Positions 1 to 8,341 of a stretch of DNA of 35,099 nt are shown here, in pieces (within the stretch, counting starts at the first letter, position 1; the number at the start of each line of letters is the position of its first letter). Source of the stretch: Bacteroidia bacterium (lineage in GTDB: Bacteria > Bacteroidota > Bacteroidia > Bacteroidales > CAJPTX01). A model generated the notes under the pieces. It ran no database searches. It was not told where the DNA came from and worked only from the letters and a program-made list of their open reading frames with translations. The stretch spans positions 1 to 35,099 of the forward strand of contig CAJPTC010000029.1 of assembly GCA_905373475.1 (NCBI GenBank), read 5' to 3'. The position numbers were made by a program, and so were the translations under genes.

Positions 1-50
1 GCCTCACCCTTACAATGACGCAACCAAGAAAACGCGCGTTGCGCATTTTT

Positions 51-70
51 GGGCGAATCAAGTTTCGCCC
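51..70. repeat. Short hairpin downstream of the first giant surface-protein gene
   Basis: A 7-bp perfect inverted repeat (GGGCGAA / TTCGCCC, 6-nt loop) lies just past the stop of the gene at 86-5647. Read on the minus strand it is followed by A residues, not T residues, so it is not a canonical intrinsic terminator. The minus-strand text around it (TGTAGGGGCGAA...) resembles small dispersed hairpin repeats seen in many bacterial genomes; this last point is recollection, not a search. A second GC-rich dyad (GCGC-GTT-GCGC) lies at about 34-44. Confidence 0.4.
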
Positions 71-85
71 CTACAGATTTAATTA

Positions 86-3000
86 TCAATTCTTTACAAC
101 CTTTATCGTCTTCGTTGCGCCATGCTCAGTGGTGATGCGCAAGAGGTAGAGACCTGAGGTAAGTTCCGACGTTTCGAGCATTACTTCACTACCATCCAGT
201 TTGCCACTGCGTACAAGCACGCCCTGTGCATTCAACAATGCGTAAGTACCACACAACTCGCAATGGGTAATGCGTAACCTGTCGTTGAACGGATTTGGGG
301 CTACCGAAACCGTGTTCAATTCCTCAAGTTCTGTTACCGCTTCGGGCTGGTCTACTCCTTTTCGTACCGTAATTTCGCAAGAAGCACTACGCGAGCCCAA
401 AGTAGCACGCACCGTTGTTTTGCCCTCTTTAATCCCTTTCACAATTCCGTCGTGAACGGTACAAATAGTCTCGTCGTCTGAAGTCCAAACTACGGCACTG
501 AGATCGACATTCGCGGGTTCTACTTTCACACGAATTACCACCTCTGTGTTCACGTAGATACGTAGTGACTGTTGGTTGAGTTCGAACTTTTCGGTGACCT
601 TCTGCGGCTCTACTGTCACATAGAAGACCGTGCGCACCGCAGGATTTGTGCGTAAGCGTGCCGTAACCTTAACGTTTTCGCAGATGGAGATGCCGCGTAC
701 CTTGTTATCGATAATCGAGAATTTATCGTTGTCTACTCCCTCAAAGATCAAGCCTTTCTCAGCTGCATCGGGGTTATCAAACTCGAGTTGCAGATCTGTC
801 GTTCTGCCGACTTCCACCTTTACATTTTGTATGGCAACATTGGCAACCAGCGCCTTACTATCGGCTTCGAGTACTTCCACAAAGCATGTTGTCTGAATTT
901 CAGGCTTGTCTTTCAGTTTTACCAAAATCGTGGCAAAGCCGCTAGAAAGAGCTGTAACCTTGCCTTTACGTACCCCATTAGGTGCCACCTCAACACAATT
1001 GCGAGCAGTGGAACTCCAAACAAGTTCCATATCATTGGCAGAGGCAGGTACAAAATCTCGCGCTTCCAGATCAATCACGTCGCCCACTTTCAGCTTGATG
1101 TACTGTGCATCTAGTCGGAAAGAAAGCGGATATGCGGGTGCTTTTACCTTAACAATACACGTTTTGCTTATAGCAGGATTGGAATGTAGTTTCGCCGTGA
1201 TTTGTACGCCTTCTGCGCTTTCTTTTAGCCCACGTACTACTCCGCCCATAACCCACACAATGTCGGGGCTAGCAGACGACCAGTCTAACCAACGAGCTGT
1301 AGCAGATGCTGGCGTGTAGCGTATTTTCGTATTCAGGTCTAACGCACCTTCGTCGCCAAAAGCAATTTCGTAGACGGCAGGATTCACATCAAAATCAAAC
1401 GACTGTGTAGCCGTTGTGGGCGCTACAGTGATTTTACATTCTACACTCTTGCTACTATCACCTTTCAGGGTAGCCCTAACGATAGCAGTTCCCTCCTTAC
1501 GACCTGTTACGAGCAAGTTCTTTTCGTCAAATGCAATCACATCATCCGCGTCTTCTACCGTCCAGTCTACGTTTGCCTTTGTAGCGTAATAGGGAAGATA
1601 AATAAGCGTCAGTTTTATTTGTTGGTCTACAGCAATTTGTGTCACGGATGGGGTAAGAAGTATATCCGTTGCAAAAACGTTGGCACGTACATTGATATGC
1701 GCTGTAGCCTTAATTTCGCGATTAGAGTTCAATGCCACGGTGAGCGTTGTTTCTCCTACGCCTAGCGCCTTAATGGTTTGCGTCTCGGGGTCGTATTTCG
1801 CGATGGTCTCGTCTTCCATAGTCCAGGTCACTGCACGATCTGTAGCGTTTGCAGGGAGATACTTTACCGTAAAATCGGAAACTTCCTCGCCTACTATCAT
1901 AGAGACATTGGCTAGCGAGAGTTGGAGTTGCTTGGTCTCTACCAGTTCCACACACTTTACATTTTTGTGCGTGTCGGAGATATTGCCATTTCCATCAACA
2001 GAGCGCACTGTAATCTCTACTGTACCTTCTTGTAGCCCCTCAAGCTCGCCAGTCGTTTTGTCAACCTTAACCTTAGAATCGTCGGAAGAGATCCACTCTA
2101 CGTCAAGGTTCGACGCATCCTCAGGTTCTATACGGTAAGGTAGTGCCTCACGGGTTCTTCCCTTAGCCACAACCACAGGTTTCTCTTTATTTAGAAGCAC
2201 GATGGCACTTACAGGTACGTTGTACACCTCGACTTCGCAAATATCGGCAGCATTGGGGTCTTCTGCGCTTCGTACTGTAACTTTTGCCTTCCCTACCTTC
2301 AGACCACGAATCAGACCATCTGATTCGACAGAGACGATCTCGGTATTAGATGACTCCCAGTATACAGAACGGTTCGTGGCATTGTGGGGCATAAAGTAGT
2401 AACCAATTCGTTTGGTGGCACGAACTGCAATTTTGGTACTTCTATTTTCAAGCAAAAGGTTGGCTACTGGAACGTAGTTCGCTACCACCCGAATCGTTGT
2501 CGTTGCCGTTTTCCCGCCCTTACGCGAGGTTACCGTCACCGTGCATATTCCCTCCTTCTTCCCCGTTACTTTGTCTCCTGCAATAGCGAGAACAGAATCA
2601 TCGCTCAAACGATAATCGTAAGTCTTGTCGGTCGTATTAACAGGAATGAATTCTACACGCATATCCAACGACATACCTACCCCAATAAAAGCCCCTTCTG
2701 TGGGCAGTAACTTGATTTCGGCGATGTCTACCCGCTTCACTTTTATAGACACAGTAACCTTTACAGGATCATCCGTCTCGTCGTCGTCAATAGCAACGAC
2801 TTCTACAGTAGCAGTCCCTTCGCTAAGTCCCGTTACTATGCCCGTTTTCTCGTCAACTGCGATCTTATCGCCCTCTGCAACTTGGAAACGGACGGCATCC
2901 TTGTCTGATACGTCATTGGGCTTTACTGTGAGTAAACGCTTGAGATTCAGTTTGTCGCCTATTGCCACTTCATATTGGGGTTTTGCAAACGAGAGCTCGG

Positions 3001-5647
3001 AAATGGCTACGTAACAGCGCACATCGCAATCGTCGTAAGCACGATCGGCTAGAGCGCCTACTTGCAGCCGTAGATGCGTTTTCCCATCTTTTTCGCCGTG
3101 TACTTTCAGAACTCCCCCTGTAGCGGTGGCCGTAACGACATCTGGGGGTAGGTGTACAATATTAGGCGTATTGGGAGCATTGATTACACTATAACTAAGA
3201 TTCTTGTCGCCTCCACGTTTTACTTTTACACTTAGTGGCTCTACAATAACCAAAGCTTTGTCCGCTTCCCGATCTTCCTCAAACTTCCAAGTGCGTGAAT
3301 CTATCAGTTCTTGGCGCTTCGTTTTAGCATTCCTGTATAGCAGCCTATTCGCGGTCACTTTTATGTTGAAGAGACTGCTATTGAGCGGATTGTCGCGCCA
3401 TCCCTCGATAGTACGGTCGTAGTTGGCTACCCCCATGCCGCAATTGGCTAGTGAGATCTCGCCCTCTAGTTTCGAAATATTCCAGCGCCCGAGCGAATAA
3501 TTGAAGCTTTGCGCATCGGTAAAAGTATTGAATAGCGAGCGGAGACTGGACGTATTCCAGTTTGCAATGTTCGCGTTAAATTTCGCTGCACCGTAGAAGA
3601 GCGAGTCCATATTGGTAACGTTCTCTACGTTCCATGCGCTCAGATCGGCATCAAACTCTGGCGTCTTATAAAACATTGCGGAGAGCGATTGCGCTTTGCC
3701 CATATCCCATTTGGAGAGATCGCCTTGAAATTTATTGCAACCATAGAACATCCCTTCAAAGTTCTCGCAAGCGCTTACATCCCATTTGCTCACATCGCCA
3801 TTAAATTGACTGGCAATAGGTTGCGAAGTACGAATTGTTCTATTGCGGAACGCATACGACATGTCCTTTACTTTGCTCACATTCCATTTACTGAGGTCGG
3901 AATTGAACACTACGGCGTCTTCAAACATCTGACGCATATACATCAGATTCCCGAACTGCCATTGACTCAAGTCCGCATTGAAGGACTTGCACCCGAGAAA
4001 CATAGCCGAAGCATCCTCGATATTTTCAACATACCAGCGGCTCAAATCGGAATTAAACTCGCTACAACTAGCGAACATGCGCGCAGTATTCGTTGCATTG
4101 CGCAGTTTCCAGTTCTTGAGGTCGCCCTTGAACTTACTCCCCTCAAACATGGAGGTAAAGAGTATCCCGTTGCTCACATCCCAATTAGAAGGAGAACCTG
4201 CCATGAATTCCTTATCCTTGATATAGTAGAACATGGAGGTGAAATTGGTACAATTGACAGGATTCCACTTCGCAAAATTGGTACGCGGGCACGCACAAGC
4301 GAACATGCTACTAATATTCTTTACATTGGAGATGTTCCATTCGCCCAAATCCTTTTTCATAGACTCTGCCGCAAAGAACATTTCACTCATGTCTTCTACA
4401 TTGTCTACCGTCCATTTATCCAAACCGTTACCATCGAAGCTGGAACAGTTCCTAAACATGCATCGCATGGAGGTAACCTGGCTGACGTTCCACTTTCCGA
4501 GATCGCGATTGAACTCCTTACAGCCCATAAACATGTATGAGAGGTTTTTCACCTTATTTTCGGTCGTAAACCAATCTTCTAGACCTGCGCCTCGCAACGA
4601 GCTACAACCATTGAAGAGTGAACGTAATGATTCGACGCGGTGCACATATCTTGCCCAATTCTTGAAGTTGACACGGATGCTGTTATCCAGATTTGTACAG
4701 CCTTGGAACATTTCCTCGATACTCTCTACATTCTCAAGTTGCCAGTTATCTGGCTTAAACTGAAGGTTCTTGCAGCTTAAGAACATATAGTTGAACTTCC
4801 TACCCTGTACCACCTTCCAGTTATCAAGACCGCGCCCACGGAATGAGCTACACTCTACAAACATTCCTCCGAAGTCTCGACAAACCGCAACGGCATCTGC
4901 CCACCCCGAGAAATCTACATCCAGTGCGATGCATTCGCGAAACATGCAGCGGAGTGTGGTGGCACGTTTGGGTTTCCAAGCTTCAATCCCTTCGCCCTTA
5001 AAAACCAAACACCCCCAGAACATGCCCTGTAGCGATGTTGCGTCGGCTATATAGTCTTGCCAAGCGGCGAGATTGTTGATCTTCGTTAACCGCTTACAAT
5101 CGCGGAACATGTCCAGAAGCGAGAAACCGTATTCGGAGTAGGTAAAAGTAGGACGGTCGGTGGCAGAGACGAGCGTCAAGTTCCTACAGAGATAGAAAGC
5201 TTGCGACATGTTTCGGAAGCGCGCATCGCCCCAGTGTAGTATTTCGACAAGATCATCTACCGCCTTATTGTTCCAGATGTCGCCCGACATCATAACACTT
5301 AGATCGGCGCCACTTGCGAGAACTTCTACGAAGTAAGTCTGCCCCGCCTTAATAGCTGCTCCCGACGTAGTTTTCGTAAGGCAATTTCTCCCTGCTTTCG
5401 TCTTGTACGAGTAAGTTTTCGCATTAGGGAAGTCAGGAATTGCATCTCCCTCCTTGTAGCAAATCACTTTCGCAGTGCCGCTGATAGGCACTATCACTGT
5501 GTCGGAGTGAGGGACGAGCTTCACCACAAAAGCCCTGTTGTTAAAGGCCATAGCGCTCTGTGTACCGAGTACGGAAAGAAAGAGCGCAAACAAGAAGGGA
5601 AAAGCGAAAAGCCAATCCCTTTGGAGCGTGTAATGTTTCATTCTCAT
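86..5647 (-). CDS. Giant T9SS-type surface protein, DUF285 (BspA-like) repeats plus Big2 Ig-like modules
   Basis: The protein has 1853 residues and is predicted to be exported and surface-anchored. Residues 1-35 form a signal peptide (hydrophobic core FAFPFLFALFLSVLG, then SAMA). Residues about 140-790 carry BspA/DUF285 repeats of the form MFxxCxxFNxDLSxWNVS. I count 21 repeat tryptophans, from W196 to W722, mostly 24-28 residues apart, closed by the usual cap (NCGMGVANYDRTIEGW, then a short tail with ELIDSRTWKFEED). Residues about 797-1770 hold roughly 11 Big2-like Ig modules ending in variants of 'W-S-D-...-V-x-G-x-x-x-G-x-x-x-V-x-A'. Residues about 1779-1853 match a T9SS type-A sorting domain: NPF near its start, a central LLNAQGVLVRSGKL strand pair, SGLYLLRI, and a basic end (TKTIKVVKN). 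The start is the ATG at 5647; the ATG two codons later is also possible. The gene is a colinear paralogue of 19929-25445 and divergent from the ABC operon. An adhesion or interaction role is inference. Confidence 0.9.
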   Translation of the reverse strand: MRMKHYTLQRDWLFAFPFLFALFLSVLGTQSAMAFNNRAFVVKLVPHSDTVIVPISGTAKVICYKEGDAIPDFPNAKTYSYKTKAGRNCLTKTTSGAAIKAGQTYFVEVLASGADLSVMMSGDIWNNKAVDDLVEILHWGDARFRNMSQAFYLCRNLTLVSATDRPTFTYSEYGFSLLDMFRDCKRLTKINNLAAWQDYIADATSLQGMFWGCLVFKGEGIEAWKPKRATTLRCMFRECIALDVDFSGWADAVAVCRDFGGMFVECSSFRGRGLDNWKVVQGRKFNYMFLSCKNLQFKPDNWQLENVESIEEMFQGCTNLDNSIRVNFKNWARYVHRVESLRSLFNGCSSLRGAGLEDWFTTENKVKNLSYMFMGCKEFNRDLGKWNVSQVTSMRCMFRNCSSFDGNGLDKWTVDNVEDMSEMFFAAESMKKDLGEWNISNVKNISSMFACACPRTNFAKWNPVNCTNFTSMFYYIKDKEFMAGSPSNWDVSNGILFTSMFEGSKFKGDLKNWKLRNATNTARMFASCSEFNSDLSRWYVENIEDASAMFLGCKSFNADLSQWQFGNLMYMRQMFEDAVVFNSDLSKWNVSKVKDMSYAFRNRTIRTSQPIASQFNGDVSKWDVSACENFEGMFYGCNKFQGDLSKWDMGKAQSLSAMFYKTPEFDADLSAWNVENVTNMDSLFYGAAKFNANIANWNTSSLRSLFNTFTDAQSFNYSLGRWNISKLEGEISLANCGMGVANYDRTIEGWRDNPLNSSLFNIKVTANRLLYRNAKTKRQELIDSRTWKFEEDREADKALVIVEPLSVKVKRGGDKNLSYSVINAPNTPNIVHLPPDVVTATATGGVLKVHGEKDGKTHLRLQVGALADRAYDDCDVRCYVAISELSFAKPQYEVAIGDKLNLKRLLTVKPNDVSDKDAVRFQVAEGDKIAVDEKTGIVTGLSEGTATVEVVAIDDDETDDPVKVTVSIKVKRVDIAEIKLLPTEGAFIGVGMSLDMRVEFIPVNTTDKTYDYRLSDDSVLAIAGDKVTGKKEGICTVTVTSRKGGKTATTTIRVVANYVPVANLLLENRSTKIAVRATKRIGYYFMPHNATNRSVYWESSNTEIVSVESDGLIRGLKVGKAKVTVRSAEDPNAADICEVEVYNVPVSAIVLLNKEKPVVVAKGRTREALPYRIEPEDASNLDVEWISSDDSKVKVDKTTGELEGLQEGTVEITVRSVDGNGNISDTHKNVKCVELVETKQLQLSLANVSMIVGEEVSDFTVKYLPANATDRAVTWTMEDETIAKYDPETQTIKALGVGETTLTVALNSNREIKATAHINVRANVFATDILLTPSVTQIAVDQQIKLTLIYLPYYATKANVDWTVEDADDVIAFDEKNLLVTGRKEGTAIVRATLKGDSSKSVECKITVAPTTATQSFDFDVNPAVYEIAFGDEGALDLNTKIRYTPASATARWLDWSSASPDIVWVMGGVVRGLKESAEGVQITAKLHSNPAISKTCIVKVKAPAYPLSFRLDAQYIKLKVGDVIDLEARDFVPASANDMELVWSSTARNCVEVAPNGVRKGKVTALSSGFATILVKLKDKPEIQTTCFVEVLEADSKALVANVAIQNVKVEVGRTTDLQLEFDNPDAAEKGLIFEGVDNDKFSIIDNKVRGISICENVKVTARLRTNPAVRTVFYVTVEPQKVTEKFELNQQSLRIYVNTEVVIRVKVEPANVDLSAVVWTSDDETICTVHDGIVKGIKEGKTTVRATLGSRSASCEITVRKGVDQPEAVTELEELNTVSVAPNPFNDRLRITHCELCGTYALLNAQGVLVRSGKLDGSEVMLETSELTSGLYLLRITTEHGATKTIKVVKN

Positions 5648-5980
5648 ATTGAAAGATATTTGTTTTCAAAAAGTGACGAATAGACAGAAAGAGCAGCCCA
5701 GTGACATTCCACAACCTTCAGTAGTTGCACACATAGAGAGCAACAATCCATCCCCATATTCTGTATTAAGAGAGGATAAAAATATCCATTAACTGCAATA
5801 TTTAGTTGACAGACAGCATAAATTGTGCAATTTATATGTAGTCTATGCAAGAAAATTTCCTCTTTTAAGCCGAAAACTTTAAGTCTGCAAAATAGTTCCC
5901 TGCGATATTCTTTATTTTGACAAAGGGAGCATATTTTTGGTTTTCTGGAGCACGAAGGTAATGGCGTGGCGTAATAGGTA

Positions 5981-6020
5981 TGTTGCAGAACGACAAAAAA
6001 CTTGTTGCAAGATTGCAACA
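5981..6020. promoter_or_regulatory. Operator-like dyad with extra half-site
   Basis: TGTTGCAA (6003-6010) and TTGCAACA (6013-6020) form a perfect inverted repeat with a 2-nt spacer. A further TGTTGCA copy lies at 5981-5987, exactly 22 bp upstream of the left arm, about two helical turns. It sits roughly mid-way between the two divergent transcription units. Arrangement and symmetry suggest a dimeric regulator binding site; the regulator is unknown. Confidence 0.45.
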
Positions 6021-6112
6021 TATTGTTTAATAATAGGTTAGAATAGGGATTAAGAGGAAGAATACTCGAATCTCTTAGACGTTCCCCCTCTATTTTTGAA
6101 AAAAAAAGAAAA

Positions 6113-6138
6113 CGGACACATTGTCCAAAAACGGACAA
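6113..6138. promoter_or_regulatory. Cluster of GGACA/TGTCC half-sites upstream of ABC operon
   Basis: Three half-sites occur in a row: GGACA (6114-6118), TGTCC (6122-6126) and GGACA (6133-6137). The first two form a dyad with a 3-nt spacer, the last two a dyad with 6-bp arms (TTGTCC / GGACAA) and a 6-nt spacer. The cluster is about 60-85 bp upstream of the expected start site of the sigma-54-like promoter at 6174-6187, a normal position for an enhancer-binding activator. No such regulator gene is in the window. Confidence 0.5.
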
Positions 6139-6172
6139 AAGTTAATAGCTTATTCTCAGAGAGTTAGTGAAT

Positions 6173-6188
6173 GGGCATAGCAATTGCG
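6173..6188 (+). promoter_or_regulatory. Sigma-54-like -24/-12 promoter of the ABC operon
   Basis: The sequence GGGCATAGCAATTGCG places GG (6174-6175) and GC (6186-6187) 12 bp apart, in the -24/-12 arrangement TGGCAC-N5-TTGC, with the -12 TTGC intact and the first T of the -24 element replaced by G. The expected start site is about 6199, giving a leader of about 30 nt before the ATG at 6230. Chance matches to this degenerate motif are possible, but the upstream dyad cluster supports it. Confidence 0.45.
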
Positions 6189-6229
6189 CCTAGGCTGGGT
6201 ACACATAATTGCAAAAAAACATAGGGATC

Positions 6230-6901
6230 ATGATTGCAGTACAACTTGAAAACGTTTCGCGCATCTATCGCACAGACAAGATAGAAACCATTGCCCTCGA
6301 GGGAATAAACCTTACCGTAGACACGGGCGAATTTATCTCTATCATGGGTCCTTCAGGTTGCGGAAAAAGTACCCTGCTAAACATCATAGGGCTACTAGAC
6401 TCGCCAACGGAAGGGAAGGTGTTCCTGCAAGAACAAGAGCTCGATAAGGAAAGCCTAACCCAGCGTGCCCATTTCCGCAATGCGAATCTGGGTTTTGTGT
6501 TTCAAAGCTTCCAACTCATACAGTCGCTCGATGTGGAGGACAACATTGCCCTACCGCTACTTTATCGCAAAATTTCGGCGAAGGAACGTAAAGAACGTGT
6601 AGCGAACGTAATAGAACGTGTGGGGCTGAGCCACAGACGTCACCACTTCCCTTCGCAGTTATCGGGCGGTCAGTGTCAAAGAGTGGCAATAGCACGCGCC
6701 TTGGTGGGCTCGCCCGCAATAATACTAGCCGATGAGCCTACGGGGAATTTGGACACGAAAATGGGGGCAGAGATCATGAACCTGTTGTTGGAGTTAAACC
6801 AACAGGATGGGCGAACCATCATAATGGTGACACACAACGACGAGCAGGCACAAAAGACGCAACGGATCGTACGTCTTCTCGACGGGCATCAGATTGCCTA
6901 A
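6230..6901 (+). CDS. MacB/LolD-type ABC transporter ATP-binding protein
   Basis: This 223-residue cytoplasmic ATPase should power the two FtsX-like permeases encoded next to it. It shows the Walker A motif GPSGCGKST, the Q-loop (FVFQSFQLIQSL), the signature LSGGQCQRVAIARAL, Walker B (IILADEPTGNLD) and the switch histidine (MVTHND). The A-loop region, with TIALEGINL before Walker A, is typical of the MacB/LolD/FtsE branch. I start at the ATG at 6230 (MIAVQLENV); an in-frame TTG at 6209 adds seven residues without homologous character. The gene is first in a three-gene operon, preceded by a sigma-54-like promoter and the GGACA cluster. Substrate is not deducible; no HlyD-like adaptor (MacA) is encoded here. 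Confidence 0.93.
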   Translation: MIAVQLENVSRIYRTDKIETIALEGINLTVDTGEFISIMGPSGCGKSTLLNIIGLLDSPTEGKVFLQEQELDKESLTQRAHFRNANLGFVFQSFQLIQSLDVEDNIALPLLYRKISAKERKERVANVIERVGLSHRRHHFPSQLSGGQCQRVAIARALVGSPAIILADEPTGNLDTKMGAEIMNLLLELNQQDGRTIIMVTHNDEQAQKTQRIVRLLDGHQIA

Positions 6902-7034
6902 AGTTAGAGCGGTGTGGCAAAAATTTATTCTCCCCTTTTAGGAGGTATTGTTTATGCCCCCACTTGTTTGAATAGGGTATTGGTCACCACGCGTAGATAC
7001 CGATTTAGGTTTCATGTACTTAACGACGTAGCAG

Positions 7035-8327
7035 ATGAGATACTTTTCGCAAGTCTGGCGCTTGCTCCGAGAGAATCCTGTTCTAGGCTTCATTTCAATT
7101 CTTGGCACGGCGCTCGCTATTGGGATGGTAACACTGACTGTGGCAACGAAGCGTCTGATTCCTGAGGGCGATTTTTACCCAGCTTTCAAGCGCGATAGGA
7201 TGCTATTCTACAAGTATGGCATTTCGTACGAGAAGGCAGATACTCTCCAGACTGGGGCGTATTCGGCAGCGCGCTTGAGTTCGCGTCTTGCCAATGTTAT
7301 AGCTTCAATTACAAGTGCTGAATGCACCTCAATACACTCTGTGTATGGCAGCAATGTGGTGTTTCAGATCGAGGGCGAAAGCGAAGAGACACAAACAGAG
7401 GGCATAATGCGCGACGTAGATGTGAACTTCTGGAAAATTTACGACTTCCACTTTGTGCATGGTGCGCCGTTCACAGAAGAGGAAGCTGAGTCGGAGAGCA
7501 AAGTGGTTGTACTCTGTAGGAGTCTGGCACAAAAGTATTTTGGGGATTCTGATCCTACGGGGCGGGAGATCCTGATCCAGTACATCCCTTATCGCATCAC
7601 AGGTGTTGTAAATGATGTTTCGGGCTATCTGACCGATATTGCAGCCAATGCTTGGTATCCGTTCAGTAGAAGTGCTAGCAAGGGTCTTGGACACCCTGTA
7701 ATGGGGGGAAAGGCAGTAGATATACTCGCGCATTCTCAAGCCGATTTTCCTAAAATCCGAGAAGAGGTTCTGCGAAAACTCCAGGAGTATAGTGCAACAC
7801 TGGAAAACGAATACGTAAGCCCCAATGGGCAACCCGAGCCGCTCCGCGCTATGCTTGCGCGCGGTTCGTGGGCAGTAGAGGAACCCGACTTGGCACACCT
7901 TGACCTGATCTTCTATCTTACAGTACTTATCATCTTGCTCGTACCTGGTATCAATTTAGTAGCACTTTCGTACGCGCGTATGCGTCGCCGCTTACAAGAG
8001 TTGGGCGTACGAAAAGCTTTCGGGGCTACTACGCGCGACCTTTTGCTACAAGTGCTCCGCGAGAGCGTAGTATATTCAATTATAGGGGCAGTATTGGGCA
8101 TTCTACTTACCACTGTGGCTGTATATACCCTGCGGAATGTACTTTTCCTCGAGTCGGTCAATGATCTCGATGTAACGTTTACGCTACCGCTTTCTACGCT
8201 TTTTTCGTGGAAAGTAGTAGGTGCAGCGATACTCTTTTCGCTTATTCTCAACGTAGTGTCAATGCTCATCCCCGCCTGGCGCTTAGTACGCCGCGACATT
8301 GTGTACTCACTCAATGCTAAACGATAG
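7035..8327 (+). CDS. MacB/FtsX-family ABC transporter permease
   Basis: The protein has 430 residues and the MacB topology: one N-terminal membrane segment (about 17-36), a large extracytoplasmic domain (about 40-290, MacB_PCD type, containing GVVNDVSGYL), and three C-terminal segments (about 295-315, 345-370, 395-415). The loop ELGVRKAFGAT after the second membrane helix is the hallmark of FtsX-domain permeases and contacts the ATPase. It follows the ATPase gene after 133 bp and precedes the second permease by 14 bp, so the two permeases probably form a heterodimer. This family exports peptides, lipoproteins or drugs, or transmits mechanical force to periplasmic partners; the substrate is unknown. 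Confidence 0.9.
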   Translation: MRYFSQVWRLLRENPVLGFISILGTALAIGMVTLTVATKRLIPEGDFYPAFKRDRMLFYKYGISYEKADTLQTGAYSAARLSSRLANVIASITSAECTSIHSVYGSNVVFQIEGESEETQTEGIMRDVDVNFWKIYDFHFVHGAPFTEEEAESESKVVVLCRSLAQKYFGDSDPTGREILIQYIPYRITGVVNDVSGYLTDIAANAWYPFSRSASKGLGHPVMGGKAVDILAHSQADFPKIREEVLRKLQEYSATLENEYVSPNGQPEPLRAMLARGSWAVEEPDLAHLDLIFYLTVLIILLVPGINLVALSYARMRRRLQELGVRKAFGATTRDLLLQVLRESVVYSIIGAVLGILLTTVAVYTLRNVLFLESVNDLDVTFTLPLSTLFSWKVVGAAILFSLILNVVSMLIPAWRLVRRDIVYSLNAKR

Positions 8328-8341
8328 GAGGACAGAAGCTC

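Larger units (their letters stand above)
5648..6229. other. 582-bp divergent intergenic regulatory region
   Basis: No convincing gene lies here. The only longer open frame (minus strand, 5644-6138) is Cys-rich, has no recognisable domain and runs through the dyads, so I reject it. The interval is AT-rich and holds a perfect TGTTGCAA-GA-TTGCAACA dyad with an extra half-site, a cluster of GGACA/TGTCC half-sites, an A9 tract and a sigma-54-like promoter ahead of the plus-strand ABC operon. It must also hold the promoter of the giant minus-strand surface-protein gene, but I see no clear TAnnTTTG box close to that start. Confidence 0.7.

Noticed and set aside
51..70. Hairpin after the first giant gene taken as its terminator
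   Set aside because: No T tract follows on the minus strand; recorded as a repeat instead.
3689..4540. 283-codon plus-strand open frame opposite the DUF285 repeats
   Set aside because: Its repetitive protein mirrors the 75-bp period of the real gene on the other strand; similar shadows occur at 23706-24665.
3400..5200. Regular 75-bp periodicity, considered as a CRISPR or DNA tandem repeat
   Set aside because: The period is that of the 25-residue protein repeat; the DNA copies are too diverged and there are no constant repeats with unique spacers.
5644..6138. 164-codon open frame on the minus strand upstream of the giant surface-protein gene
   Set aside because: Cys-rich and low-complexity, no recognisable domain, runs through regulatory dyads and ends inside the start of the surface-protein gene; more likely the promoter region.
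6209..6229. TTG start seven codons upstream of the ABC ATPase
   Set aside because: The added residues do not fit the family; the ATG at 6230 gives the standard N-terminus.
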